Shown here: positions 19,066 through 28,570 of the stretch, one piece after another | How the letters are laid out: each line of letters begins with the position of its first letter | How positions within the stretch are numbered: position 1 is the stretch's first letter | NCBI RefSeq assembly: GCF_020150455.1 | Contig: NZ_CP083740.1 | Span: 5,146,001-5,210,000 of the forward strand | DNA from: Bremerella sp. TYQ1 | Lineage (GTDB): Bacteria > Planctomycetota > Planctomycetia > Pirellulales > Pirellulaceae | Direction of reading: 5' to 3' | DNA: 64,000 nucleotides | Translations under genes and position numbers: made by a program | Notes under the pieces: generated by a model | Databases searched by the model: none | The model's input: only the letters and a program-made list of their open reading frames with translations | What the model was told of the DNA's origin: nothing

Positions 19066-20832
19066 TTAGCTCTTCTTTTGCTCGGCAATCCAGCGGTCGA
19101 TCAAACGTTCCAGGACCGGAAGCGGAATCGCTCCGTTGTCGAGCACCGCGTTGTGGAACGCTCGAAGGTCGAACTGATCGCCCAATTCTTGTTCTGCTTT
19201 AGCACGCAGTTTTTTGATCTGCAACTCACCAATTTTGTAGGCGAGCGCTTGCCCTGGCCAAACGATGTAGCGATCGACTTCGACCGCCACTTCCAGATCG
19301 CTTTTGCCGCTGTTCTCTTTGAAGAACTTAATGGCTTGCGAGCGACTCCAACCTTTGTTGTGAATGCCGGTGTCGACGACCAGGCGGCAAGCTCGCCACA
19401 TCTCGAAGGTCAGCTGACCAAACTTGTCGTACGGCGTTTGATAGAAACCCATCTCTTCCCCCAGAGACTCCGCGTACAGGGCCCAGCCTTCCACGAAGGC
19501 CGTGTAATGTCCCTGGCGGCGGAACATTGGCAAGTCGGTAAGCTCTTGGGCTCGGGCAATCTGCAGGTGATGTCCCGGGCAGGCCTCGTGAAGCGTAAGG
19601 GCCTCCATTTCGTATTTCGGCCGACTGTCGAGTGCATAAGTGTTTGCCATGAAGAACCCTGCTCGGGCAGCTTCGGCCGATCCTGGGTAATAGCGAGCCG
19701 AAGTCTGATTAGGTGCTTCGTAGTCGGGAAACGCTTTCACCCCGTACGGCAAGCGGGGCAACTCGACAAACAGCTTGGGAAGTTCGGCATCGACACGCTT
19801 TGCAATATCGCGGTATCCACGCAACAGATCGTCTGCTTCGGTGTAATAAAACTGAGAATCGGTTTTCAGAAACTGAATGAACTCTTCGAAGCTCCCTTCA
19901 AAACCAGATTCGCGAATGACTTTTTCCATTTCGCCACGAATTCGCTTCACCTCGCTCATGCCGATCTCATGAATCTCTTGGGGAGTCAGATCGGTCGTTG
20001 TCGAATAGCGGCACTTGTAGGCGTAATAATCACGGCCGTTGGGCAAAGCGGCTGCACCAATGATCTCGTCACCTTGCGGCAGATACTCGTCTTCGATGAA
20101 CTTCTTAAGGTTCAGCATCGCTGGAAAGACTTGGTTCGCGATCGCCGTTTTGCCTAGCTTTTTCAGGCGTAGCTGTTCCTCTTGCGAGATGCTTTCGGGG
20201 AAGTCGACAAATGGCTTGTAGAGAGGACTGTCGGTCGCGTCCGCAAGCACTTGGCCGCTGATTTGTTTGGGAATACTACGAAGCGGGCCGGCTGGCTGAA
20301 CCCAGCGTTTCTCGATGCCTTCTTTCAACAACGCAATGTTTTGCTGCAAGTAAGCAGGGTAGGCATTCAAGCGGGCAATGTAGTTTTCATAATCCTCGAC
20401 CGTTTGAAACGGCATTTGCTCGGCAGTGAACGCCAAGTCGAACTGAGGACCGCCGAGTTGGTCGATCGCCAAAAGCTCGGTCGGATACTTTTGCCCATCG
20501 ATGGCTCGGCGAACGTTGTAGTCAAACAGCTCGTACGAAAGAAGATCTTGTCCATTCAGTTGGCCTGCATCGATCTGCTTGAGCTTTTCCAGCAATTCGT
20601 GCGGGTGCTTATCGCGCTCAGTGATTGCCTCGCGCGAGAGATCGGTCCACTTATCGTTACCGCGTGGATCGCCAATGGACGTTCCCATCGTGGGATAGTT
20701 ATTCAGACGCCACTGCCAATCTTCCTCGAAAAGCTGGTGCAGCTGCGCCGAAGCGGTATTTTCCTCCGCGGAAAGCGAAGTTGGCAGCGCGAGCGTCAGC
20801 GCGGCAAGTACGATCAAGCGAATCATCGGCAT
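19066..20832 (-). CDS. exported DUF885 family zinc-peptidase-like protein
   Basis: 588 residues from ATG 20832 (AAGGA six bases upstream); a second ATG follows two codons later. A signal peptide precedes the cleavage near LSAEEN. The C-terminal half holds the DUF885 signature LTLHEACPGHHLQIA (an HExxxGHH zinc-binding motif) and the later GWALYAESLGEEMGF. Members are predicted metallopeptidases/carboxypeptidases acting outside the cytoplasm; none of the specificity is visible here. It follows glutamate dehydrogenase by 99 bases on the same strand. Confidence 0.85.
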   Translation of the reverse strand: MPMIRLIVLAALTLALPTSLSAEENTASAQLHQLFEEDWQWRLNNYPTMGTSIGDPRGNDKWTDLSREAITERDKHPHELLEKLKQIDAGQLNGQDLLSYELFDYNVRRAIDGQKYPTELLAIDQLGGPQFDLAFTAEQMPFQTVEDYENYIARLNAYPAYLQQNIALLKEGIEKRWVQPAGPLRSIPKQISGQVLADATDSPLYKPFVDFPESISQEEQLRLKKLGKTAIANQVFPAMLNLKKFIEDEYLPQGDEIIGAAALPNGRDYYAYKCRYSTTTDLTPQEIHEIGMSEVKRIRGEMEKVIRESGFEGSFEEFIQFLKTDSQFYYTEADDLLRGYRDIAKRVDAELPKLFVELPRLPYGVKAFPDYEAPNQTSARYYPGSAEAARAGFFMANTYALDSRPKYEMEALTLHEACPGHHLQIARAQELTDLPMFRRQGHYTAFVEGWALYAESLGEEMGFYQTPYDKFGQLTFEMWRACRLVVDTGIHNKGWSRSQAIKFFKENSGKSDLEVAVEVDRYIVWPGQALAYKIGELQIKKLRAKAEQELGDQFDLRAFHNAVLDNGAIPLPVLERLIDRWIAEQKKS

Positions 20833-20931
20833 GGGAAATCCTTGTAGGCGATTCAGAAATGAAGGCAAACCAGGGGATGCCTCTATTCTGAACGACGTTG
20901 GATTTCCCGCCAACCTAGTAAATGTACAAAA

Positions 20932-22236
20932 TTACGAATCGTTGTCCGAAAAGTACTGCACCGTACCCAACGAGGAAATTGCGTCCCCAATACGGGAAAG
21001 AGCAACCGCATAGGCCGCCGTACGCATGTCGATTTTCTTCTCGACCATCCAGTCGTAAACGTGCCCGAACTCTTGTGACATCATCGCGTGAAGTCTTTGT
21101 TGAACTTCTTCCAGGCTCCAGTAAAAGCCTTGTTGGTTTTGAACCCATTCGAAGTAGCTGACCGTCACTCCGCCAGCATTGGCCAAGATGTCTGGGACGA
21201 CCAACTTGCCCTTTTCGTTCAAGATCTCATCCGCCTCGCCGGTTGTTGGACCGTTGGCGACTTCAATCAAGACAGGAGCTTTGATCTTATTGGCGTTGGA
21301 AGCGGTGATGACGTTTTCTAAGGCTGCTGGAATGAGGATGTCGACATCCAGTTCAAGCAGTTCTTCATTCGTGATCGATTTGGCTTCCACGGCTTCGCAG
21401 ACCGATCCACTGCAATAAACGGCTTGCAGTCGACGCGACTCGTTTTTGATCTGAACCAGGCTAGGAATGTCGAAACCTTCTGGCTTGTAAATCCCGCCAC
21501 GTGAATCACTCACGGCGACAACTTGGTATCCGTCGGCATGCAACAGCTTGGCGATGCTCTGCCCTGCGTTACCGAAACCCTGGATGGCGACTTTGGTTTC
21601 TTTGGGAACCCAGTCACGTTTCTTTTCGAGTTCTTTGATGCAGTAATACGCGCCGCGGCCGGTGGCATCGTCACGGCCTTGGCTGCCGCCGAGTGGAATC
21701 GGTTTGCCGGTAATCACTCCAGGCGTGCGGCGACGGTGGATCTTGGAATACTCATCCATCATCCAGCCCATGATCATCGCATTGGTGTACATGTCGGGGG
21801 CTGGGATATCGGTTTCTGGCCCGATGAAGTCGGCGATCTGCTCGATAAATCCTCGCGAAAGACGTTCGAGCTCCATACGCGAAAGTTCTTTCGCGTTTAC
21901 ACAGATGCCACCCTTGGCTCCGCCGTACGGGATGTTCATCACGGCGCACTTGAACGTCATCCAGAACGCGAGGGCTTTCACTTCTGAGATGTCCACGCCA
22001 GGCGAATAACGAAGGCCACCTTTGGTTGGGCCGCGAGTATCGTCATGACGAACACGATAGCCAGTAAACACGCGAAGCGAGCCATCGTCCATGCGGACAG
22101 GAACCGAGACTTGGAGAATTTGCTTGGGGTGCTTTAAGCGTTCAAGTGCTTCGGCGTCGATGTCCGCAAATTGAAATGCTTTATCGAGGCGAGAAATGGC
22201 ACCGGAAAAGAGGTCGACATTCGTTGGGGCGTTCAT
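20932..22236 (-). CDS. Glu/Leu/Phe/Val dehydrogenase (NAD-type glutamate dehydrogenase)
   Basis: 434 residues from ATG 22236 (GAGGA upstream), the normal length of hexameric catabolic glutamate dehydrogenases such as RocG/GudB. Substrate-binding TKGGLRYSPG (about 71-80), Lys96 and catalytic Lys108 in IPYGGAKGG, Asp148 (APDMYTN), and the dinucleotide motif GFGNAGQ (220-226) are all present. It oxidatively deaminates glutamate to 2-oxoglutarate and ammonia. Cofactor preference (NAD rather than NADP) is inferred from family similarity only. Upstream in-frame codons to 22302 are not conserved. Confidence 0.9.
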   Translation of the reverse strand: MNAPTNVDLFSGAISRLDKAFQFADIDAEALERLKHPKQILQVSVPVRMDDGSLRVFTGYRVRHDDTRGPTKGGLRYSPGVDISEVKALAFWMTFKCAVMNIPYGGAKGGICVNAKELSRMELERLSRGFIEQIADFIGPETDIPAPDMYTNAMIMGWMMDEYSKIHRRRTPGVITGKPIPLGGSQGRDDATGRGAYYCIKELEKKRDWVPKETKVAIQGFGNAGQSIAKLLHADGYQVVAVSDSRGGIYKPEGFDIPSLVQIKNESRRLQAVYCSGSVCEAVEAKSITNEELLELDVDILIPAALENVITASNANKIKAPVLIEVANGPTTGEADEILNEKGKLVVPDILANAGGVTVSYFEWVQNQQGFYWSLEEVQQRLHAMMSQEFGHVYDWMVEKKIDMRTAAYAVALSRIGDAISSLGTVQYFSDNDS

Positions 22237-22356
22237 CGGGTAGAGTCCTCGCGATGACATAATGGACGAGAATCCGCACAGATGCCAACAGGCAAGTGGC
22301 ATGGGGTTACTATTATTGTCGGCTCGTAGTCGCGGCGAAGCAAGCCGAGAAGCGTA

Positions 22357-23553
22357 TTAGCGGTGGTAAACCATTGGCGGGACACCGGCAGTTGGTAGTG
22401 TCGGCGTCGAGCGAATGGGCTTTGCTGTCGGTGGCAGACTGGGCTTGGCGACTTCACGGCGAAGAACACGTCGGGCGACTTCAGTGTAGATCTCTTCGTG
22501 CCGAATGACGTTTCGCTGGTTGTCGAACATTTCGAGGAAACGAGCTCGACCGGCCATGCCGAATTGCTCGGCCAGGTCGTCGTTGCGTAAGACCTTCGCA
22601 ATGGCGGCCGACAGTGCGGAGGCGTTTTGACTCGGTACGAGGTAGCCTGTTTCTCCATCGACGACGCTTTCGACCAAACCTCCGACACGTGTCGCAACGA
22701 CCGGCTTAAACGCGGCCATTGCTTCGGGAGGAGTGAGACCAAATGCTTCTTGGGTAGGGCAGGCGACCAAGAGATCAATCGCACGCATTACGCTGGGAAT
22801 ATCGTCTTGGAAGTTGATAAAGCGAAATTCGTTTCGCAGACCCATGCGAATGACCGTTGAGCGGACTTGCTTAATGTAGATCGGGCAGCGATTTCCAACG
22901 ACGGCGACTTTGGCGTTGGGGACTTGCCGCAGGATCTCGGGCATCGCTTTGAGAAGAAGGAGATGGTTCTTACGTGGGCAGACATCTCCGACGATTCCGA
23001 TCACTTTATCGTCTTCGCGAAAGCCGTTTTCCTCTCGCCATCGATTGCGAAGCTGATCGGCGTTGGCAGGAATCGGAGCGTGATCGATCAGCGCCCGAAC
23101 CGTTTCTACGTTTTGGGGGCGTACGCGATTCCAATTGACTTCGATGCTTCGCGTGTGGTCTGAATTGGCGATCACGAAGTCTTTGAACATCCAGTAGGCA
23201 TGGACTTTGGTGTGATGGGCAGTAGCAACGACTGGAACTCGGGTAAACATCTTCAGCATCATGCCGAAGAGCTGTCCACTGGTGTTGTGCGTATGAACGA
23301 CGTCGATCTTTTCGTGTTCGATCCAGCGAGCCATTTCTTTGAGGTCGTGCATCGGCCAGCGGCGAAGATCAGAAGGCAGAAAGTGGATACCGGTGCCTTC
23401 GACTTGCTCTTGAATCCAGGAATCGTCGCGACCTACAAGGGTTACATCGTGCCCGCGACGCGCAAGGCCTTCGGCCAGTCGCAGGCACTGGATGATCGCC
23501 CCGTTGACGCCGAATCCGGAGATTAGTTGCACGATTTTCATGGCACGCCGCAT
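22357..23553 (-). CDS. family 4 glycosyltransferase
   Basis: 398 residues from ATG 23553 (AGGA immediately upstream); ATG 23541 (MKIVQLISGF) is equally plausible. An apparent extension to 23913 overlaps the divergent gene at 23768 and is rejected. GT-B fold: N-terminal Gly-rich LISGFGVNGAIIQCLRLAEG, a nucleotide-sugar domain opening GIVGDVCPRKNHLLLLKAM, and the EX7E motif in QEAFGLTPPEAMAAF. It would add a hexose to a glycan or lipid acceptor in the cytoplasm. No dedicated polysaccharide operon surrounds it. Confidence 0.88.
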   Translation of the reverse strand: MRRAMKIVQLISGFGVNGAIIQCLRLAEGLARRGHDVTLVGRDDSWIQEQVEGTGIHFLPSDLRRWPMHDLKEMARWIEHEKIDVVHTHNTSGQLFGMMLKMFTRVPVVATAHHTKVHAYWMFKDFVIANSDHTRSIEVNWNRVRPQNVETVRALIDHAPIPANADQLRNRWREENGFREDDKVIGIVGDVCPRKNHLLLLKAMPEILRQVPNAKVAVVGNRCPIYIKQVRSTVIRMGLRNEFRFINFQDDIPSVMRAIDLLVACPTQEAFGLTPPEAMAAFKPVVATRVGGLVESVVDGETGYLVPSQNASALSAAIAKVLRNDDLAEQFGMAGRARFLEMFDNQRNVIRHEEIYTEVARRVLRREVAKPSLPPTAKPIRSTPTLPTAGVPPMVYHR

Positions 23554-23767
23554 GGTTCCTGGGTGTCTCGTCTTGTCGACCGGGGCCGAAGCCGAAATGG
23601 TCGGATCGAGTTGATAGCTAAATTGCGGAATCGAGACAAGACGAACCTGGGGGAAGTTCGCCTGCCCTATGGGTGGTAAGCCTTCTGATACTCCCGAGCC
23701 TGCTTCGTTGTGATACAGTAAGGAAAAGCCCATTTCCGAGACGTTTTGACAGCAACGATAGCACCTG

Positions 23768-24517
23768 ATGGCGCAGTACAACGGCAACGGCGGAACCGAT
23801 GGCGGGAACATGGTCATGTTCTGGCCGGAAAACCTTCCCGAAGAAGCAGACACGATGCTCGAGAACGATCCTCTTTCGTTCGCTGAGACAATGCGTGAAG
23901 AGGGGAAAATCATTTGGTTTCTTTGCGATGGCGACGGAGATTTCTCGGTCAGCGTGTTTGTCGACGAAGAGCCGCCGGCTGATTTGAAAGGCTTTCTGGA
24001 AGAAGAAGAGCACTATCCCGACGTCTATGTCAAAGGAGATACCTACTTTGGCGGGCTCGAGTACATGTACCGCGAGGACGACGCGCTGCTGGAAGAGTTC
24101 CCCCAGATGTGCGGGAATTTGAAAATTCCCAATGGGGTTTACCAAGGAAACGTCTATCGAACGAATATCCCTCCGGCGTTCAGTCGTACCTGGCTCATGC
24201 AACGGATGGGGACCCGGCAGTATCGCGTCCTCCACTGGCAGCAACTACTCAGCAAAGCAGCCATGCTGGGGGCCGTGGGCGTGTTGTTCGCGTTTTTCTT
24301 CCTGGTCTGGTACGTGTGGCTGGCGACTGTCGGCATGGTGGCGTTAACGTTTGCCGCGGCAGTGCTGCTGGCTCGATCCGAATCGTGTCGAGAAGCGATC
24401 GTCGCGATTGATGAATTTACTGAGAAGTTCCCCGAATATGTCGTAGTCCTTTCGTCACAGCCGCCTGAAGCGACGCCTGATCCTGAAAACGACGAATTGG
24501 CCCTGCCGGTCGGTTAA
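23768..24517 (+). CDS. unknown protein with C-terminal membrane hairpin
   Basis: 249 residues; not recognised. Residues 1-160 are soluble and acidic (DEEPPADLKGFLEEEEHYPD), possibly a small alpha/beta domain; residues of about 165-205 form two hydrophobic segments (AMLGAVGVLFAFFFLVWYVW and a following VALTFAAAVLLA). The short tail is cytoplasmic-like and Pro/Glu-rich. The start at 23768 is the only Met before conserved-looking sequence. It is 17 bases upstream of the zinc-ribbon membrane protein gene, so the two are probably cotranscribed. Confidence 0.7.
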   Translation: MAQYNGNGGTDGGNMVMFWPENLPEEADTMLENDPLSFAETMREEGKIIWFLCDGDGDFSVSVFVDEEPPADLKGFLEEEEHYPDVYVKGDTYFGGLEYMYREDDALLEEFPQMCGNLKIPNGVYQGNVYRTNIPPAFSRTWLMQRMGTRQYRVLHWQQLLSKAAMLGAVGVLFAFFFLVWYVWLATVGMVALTFAAAVLLARSESCREAIVAIDEFTEKFPEYVVVLSSQPPEATPDPENDELALPVG

Positions 24518-24534
24518 CCAACAAGATAGACACC

Positions 24535-25230
24535 GTGAAGCTTACTTGCCCCAACTGCGATATTGATCTGTCAACTCGGCAAATGAACGTCGAGAAAGAT
24601 ATCGCCATTTGCTACCGCTGCGACGAAGCTTTTCAGATTTCGAAATTGCTCGGCATATCACCACCAGCGATGGAACAGCGTGGGTGGACAGATTCCGATT
24701 CCGCAAGCTTCAACATCAACGATCCGCCTGGGGGTGTTTCTTACGAAAACTACGGAATGGGTTGGCGGATCGCTACGACTACGCGAAGCTGGGGGGCGCT
24801 GTTTCTCGTGCCTTTCATGTGCGTTTGGTCAGGGTTCAGTCTCGGCGGAATATATGGCAGTCAGATCGCCGAGGGAGAGTTCGACTTACTGCGATCACTC
24901 TTCGGTATCCCCTTCTTGCTCGGAACGATTCTGTTCGGATCGATGGCTCTAATGAGCTGCATCGGGCGGATGGTCATCGCGTCGGATGAAATGGACCACG
25001 ATGCCGGCACGATCTTTTTCGGCGTAGGCCCCATCGGTTTAACAAAGCGATTTCGATGGAGCGAGATCACCGGAATCGACGAGACGCTGACAAATGGCCG
25101 TAAGAGTCGGTCACCTCAGATTACGTTGTATCGCGACTCTGGCGATATCAACATCGGATCGATGCTGACCGAAAAGCGACGTCGCTATGTTCTGCGAGCT
25201 TTACGCCAGTTGGTTACTCGACAAGGCTAA
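24535..25230 (+). CDS. unknown membrane protein with N-terminal zinc ribbon
   Basis: 231 residues from GTG 24535. Two CxxC pairs (LTCPNCD and AICYRCDEAF) form a rubredoxin-like zinc ribbon at residues 4-32. Two membrane segments follow at about 85-145 (ALFLVPFMCVWSGFSLGG and LLGTILFGSMALMSCIG), then a C-terminal beta-rich region (GTIFFGVGPIGLTKRFRWSE) resembling PH-like membrane domains. Function unknown. The stop overlaps the convergent rdgB stop by 4 bases. Confidence 0.72.
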   Translation: MKLTCPNCDIDLSTRQMNVEKDIAICYRCDEAFQISKLLGISPPAMEQRGWTDSDSASFNINDPPGGVSYENYGMGWRIATTTRSWGALFLVPFMCVWSGFSLGGIYGSQIAEGEFDLLRSLFGIPFLLGTILFGSMALMSCIGRMVIASDEMDHDAGTIFFGVGPIGLTKRFRWSEITGIDETLTNGRKSRSPQITLYRDSGDINIGSMLTEKRRRYVLRALRQLVTRQG

Positions 25231-25844
25231 CGCTGCAATTGCCAGGCTTCGATAAAAGCTCGTGCCGCATCGCCCCGGTGCCCAACTTCCGCGGTTTCAG
25301 TTTGATTGAGTTCTGCCAGCGTTTGGTTGCAATCGTCGAGAACGAACATCGAGTCGTACCCGAAACCGAACTCGCCGATTGGTTGACGTCCGATGCTGCC
25401 TTGGCATTCTCCGGTCGATTCTAACGCGATGTTCCCCTCGGGATCGGCTAGGCACAAGTGACAAACGAATCTAGCAGATCGTTTGTCATCAGGAACTTCG
25501 ACCATATGTTCAACGAGTAGTGCCAGGTTCATCGCCATGCTGGCATCGTCTCCGGCATAGCGTGCTGATCGAACACCAGGGGCACCATTCAACGCGTCGA
25601 CTTCCAAACCGGTGTCGTCGGATAAAACCCACGCGTGAAGCTGCTTGGCGTACCCCTTCGCCTTCTTCCGAGCGTTCTCCTGAAGCGTTTCACCGTCCTC
25701 TTGCACCGTCTCCCAGTCCCGGTTCTGCGGTAATGCATGGATTGGAACACCCAATGGCTTTAGCAATTGGGTAAGTTCCTCGAGCTTATGACGATTTGAC
25801 GTCGCGACGATTAGTTCGTCGCACTGGGAAAGAGAGTGCGGCAT
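25227..25844 (-). CDS. rdgB: RdgB/HAM1 XTP/dITP pyrophosphatase
   Basis: 205 residues, usual length. N-terminal IVATSNRHKLEELTQLL (the SNxxK signature), VLSDDTGLEVDALNGAPGVRSARYAG around the catalytic Asp, and C-terminal IGEFGFGYDSMFV and HRGDAARAF are diagnostic. It hydrolyses inosine, xanthosine and other non-canonical purine nucleoside triphosphates to monophosphates, keeping them out of DNA and RNA. Start is ATG 25844, only 9 bases after the U32 protein stop, so it is the second gene of that operon. Confidence 0.93.
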   Translation of the reverse strand: MPHSLSQCDELIVATSNRHKLEELTQLLKPLGVPIHALPQNRDWETVQEDGETLQENARKKAKGYAKQLHAWVLSDDTGLEVDALNGAPGVRSARYAGDDASMAMNLALLVEHMVEVPDDKRSARFVCHLCLADPEGNIALESTGECQGSIGRQPIGEFGFGYDSMFVLDDCNQTLAELNQTETAEVGHRGDAARAFIEAWQLQR

Positions 25845-25853
25845 CAGACGGTT

Positions 25854-28388
25854 TTAAATGATGGCCAACGGATCGCGGTCATGCTCTAGCGTACCGCGAG
25901 TTACACCGACACGATTCAACGCACTAAGCTGCGTCCAGACTTCTTCACCCCCGATGTTGCCGTGCAGGAGATCGCGGTAGAGACGAATGATTTTCGCAAT
26001 CTCTTGTGGCGGATCGTCGTTGAGCAGTTCGACTCTGAACGTACGAACGCCTAGCTCGAGCATTGGTTGAACGATTTCAGCACCACTTTGGGGCGTCTTG
26101 TTGAATAGTGTATTTCGGCAGCCGACATCGGCCTTCAGCGGGTGTTCGGCCCCTACACGATCGCGAAGCTTTACGTCATGCTCGTCGCAAGGACGTCCGC
26201 AGTTGGTTTTATTGGTTCCGGGAGAAAGGACGCTGCAAAATACGCAGTGTTCCATATGGAACATCGGCATGTGCTGGTGGATGACCAACTCCAGCAAATG
26301 GGCCGCGCAGTTTTCTGCCATGACAAGCAGCTGATCGCGGTTGAGATCGTACGATGGCGTAATCCGTACCGCACCCCGTTTTCGCAGCCAGTCGACGGTG
26401 AGCTCGTTCGCGGCATTGAAGGAGAAGTCGGCGACGCAAGACGCACCTAGATCTTGGAAGTATTTTAGGCCTGACAAGTTCCTCACTACGTATCCGTCGG
26501 CACCATGTTTCGAGAGCGCCTTGAAGATGCCCATCTCGCCTGGCTTTTGAATGCGTGGAGTGACCAGGAAAATTTTGGCACCTGCTTCGTGGGCCAATGG
26601 AACGGCGTCTTTGTATTCGCGGATGTCTTGAAAGTCGACATAGACCATTGGAATACCTTCGTTCAGAACGGCTTCGAGTTGGTGCATCGATCGCGCGAGC
26701 ACAATCAGCTCTGGCTCGCTCGGTTCGATCTTGGCCGGTTCGACTTCGGACTTTAGCGTCGTAAGGACTGGCTCTTCATCGATCACCCGACCTCGCGTGG
26801 CCATCTGGCGACGCAAGTCATCCAACTGAGCAATCATTTCTTTGCGAAGCTTACCCAACAGGCTTAGCGGCACCATGGGCGTGCCGGCGATTTTGGCCGA
26901 AAACTCTGCCAATGAGTAGCCGCTTCCACCAAGCCTTGAAAGTTGCTCTTGCAGCGAAGCTTCGGTGAGTGGGTGCTTGCGTGCTTCTTCCAGCGGCTGT
27001 TCGGTTTGCAGTTCGAGCTTGCCAAGTGATTCGCTGCTGACGAAGATTCGTAGCGGTTGACCGACGCGTGCTTGGGCGTTGATGATTAGTGGCAGATCGC
27101 GTCCATTGAGGTCGCCGCTGTAGGTTTTGCGAAGTTCACGAGTCAGGGCCGGATCGTCACTTTTCCAAACTTTCAGGCCTGGTGTGATGTATTGGAAGTC
27201 GACCGATCCACGAGGGAAATCGACTTCGACGACACCACTCGTTGCCTCACCGGTTATACGACGGCCTTTTTGGCTCACGGTGAAGACGCGGCCCCCCTGC
27301 TCTTTCCCGGCGGCACGATCTCCTTCAAAGACAATGCCATCGCCCGCTTTCAGTCGGCCGTACAGGTCCAGCTTCACGCGTTTGCGACGATCGTCGATCG
27401 AGATCACTTCGCCGACCAAGACACCTCGTTTGGCACTGCTGGTGGCCGGGACAAGCATCTTATGGTCGCAACCTTGCAGCCAACCTGGCGAAAAGCCACG
27501 AGAGAAAGAGAGCTCCATCTCTTCGACTTGCCGCGGGGTAAACGTAACCGGCTTTCCGGCCAACGCGGCATCAATCGCCTGACGATAGTGCCGTGTAATG
27601 TTGGCTACATATTCTGGTGTTTTAAGGCGCCCTTCGATCTTAAACGAAACGACACCGGCTTCTAGAAGTTCTGGCACGAGCGCGAACGCGGCCAGGTCCT
27701 GAGGGCTAAGGAGGTACTTCTGATTTCCAAGATCGATGTCTTCGCCATCGCAAACCAGTTCGTACGGAAGGCGACATGCCTGGGCACACTGTCCGCGATT
27801 GGCGCTACGTCCGCCAAGCGATTCGCTGGTCAGGCATTGCCCGCTGTAAGCGACGCAAAGCGCTCCATGCACGAACGCTTCGAGTGGCATTTGGGTTTTC
27901 GCATGAATCTTGGCGATCTCGGCGACCGACAGTTCCCGAGCAAGCACGACACGTTCGATACCGGTTTCTTCGATTTCGGCAATGCACTCGGCGCTGGTCA
28001 AAGTCATTTGGGTCGACGCATGGATCGGCAACTCAGGGGCGGTGCGTCGAATGAGATTCACCAAGCCGACGTCTTGCACAAGAACGGCATCGGTACCTGC
28101 TTCGGCGATACGACGAATGATCGGTTCGATGGTGGCCAATTCGTCGGAAAATGTCAGAGTGTTGACAGTCGTGTAGCCGCGGACCCCGTGCCAGTGCAGC
28201 ATCTCCATCAACTGCGGCAGGTCATCCAGCGAGAAGTTTTTGGCTCTGGCTCGGGCGTTGAAGCCTGTTTCCAAGCCGAAATAGATGGCATCGGCGCCGT
28301 TCGCGATGGCCGCGCGGGCACAATCCCAGTCGCCCGCCGGAGCGAGAAGTTCCGGACGCGTTGTGGTAAATGCATGCCGATCACTCAT
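25854..28388 (-). CDS. double-module U32 family protein (RlhA/UbiU-like)
   Basis: 844 residues from ATG 28388; no strong ribosome-binding site is seen, but the family begins RPELLAPAGDWDCARAAIANGADAIYFG directly after it. The N-terminal U32 module carries the Cys cluster of the family (SGQCLTSESLGGRSANRGQC and AQACRLPYE), expected to bind an iron-sulfur cluster. A central DUF3656-like region follows, then a second U32-like part with HCVFCSVLSPGTNKTNC. Long U32 proteins of this type include E. coli RlhA, needed for hydroxylation of 23S rRNA C2501. Collagenase annotations of this family are outdated. Cotranscribed with rdgB. Confidence 0.83.
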   Translation of the reverse strand: MSDRHAFTTTRPELLAPAGDWDCARAAIANGADAIYFGLETGFNARARAKNFSLDDLPQLMEMLHWHGVRGYTTVNTLTFSDELATIEPIIRRIAEAGTDAVLVQDVGLVNLIRRTAPELPIHASTQMTLTSAECIAEIEETGIERVVLARELSVAEIAKIHAKTQMPLEAFVHGALCVAYSGQCLTSESLGGRSANRGQCAQACRLPYELVCDGEDIDLGNQKYLLSPQDLAAFALVPELLEAGVVSFKIEGRLKTPEYVANITRHYRQAIDAALAGKPVTFTPRQVEEMELSFSRGFSPGWLQGCDHKMLVPATSSAKRGVLVGEVISIDDRRKRVKLDLYGRLKAGDGIVFEGDRAAGKEQGGRVFTVSQKGRRITGEATSGVVEVDFPRGSVDFQYITPGLKVWKSDDPALTRELRKTYSGDLNGRDLPLIINAQARVGQPLRIFVSSESLGKLELQTEQPLEEARKHPLTEASLQEQLSRLGGSGYSLAEFSAKIAGTPMVPLSLLGKLRKEMIAQLDDLRRQMATRGRVIDEEPVLTTLKSEVEPAKIEPSEPELIVLARSMHQLEAVLNEGIPMVYVDFQDIREYKDAVPLAHEAGAKIFLVTPRIQKPGEMGIFKALSKHGADGYVVRNLSGLKYFQDLGASCVADFSFNAANELTVDWLRKRGAVRITPSYDLNRDQLLVMAENCAAHLLELVIHQHMPMFHMEHCVFCSVLSPGTNKTNCGRPCDEHDVKLRDRVGAEHPLKADVGCRNTLFNKTPQSGAEIVQPMLELGVRTFRVELLNDDPPQEIAKIIRLYRDLLHGNIGGEEVWTQLSALNRVGVTRGTLEHDRDPLAII

Positions 28389-28497
28389 CAGAAATTGTTC
28401 TTTTGCCCAGTAGATGCCGTAAAACCAAGTCGAATCCGTTGATTTTACTGGGCTTGGGCTGTATCGGATAGGGAAGAAATCGGGAATCCTCAACCGC

Positions 28498-28536
28498 AAA
28501 AAAAGCCACAGAGAGAACTCTTTCCCCAAGTGGCTT
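28498..28536 (-). terminator. intrinsic terminator of the hemerythrin-like gene
   Basis: Minus strand: AAGCCAC, a 20-base loop containing AGAG-TT-CTCT, GTGGCTT, then a T run (complement of 28498-28504). It lies 35 bases after the stop at 28571. Confidence 0.78.
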
Positions 28537-28570
28537 GGCAGTTCATCCGACTCTGTATCTGAGCGGCATG

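Noticed and set aside
19051..20157. 368-residue plus-strand open frame opposite the DUF885 gene
   Set aside because: Shadow of the HEACPGHH-containing peptidase-like gene; no recognisable features.
23554..23913. N-terminal extension of the GT4 glycosyltransferase
   Set aside because: Overlaps the divergent gene at 23768, has no conserved sequence, and family proteins begin near MKIVQLISGF.
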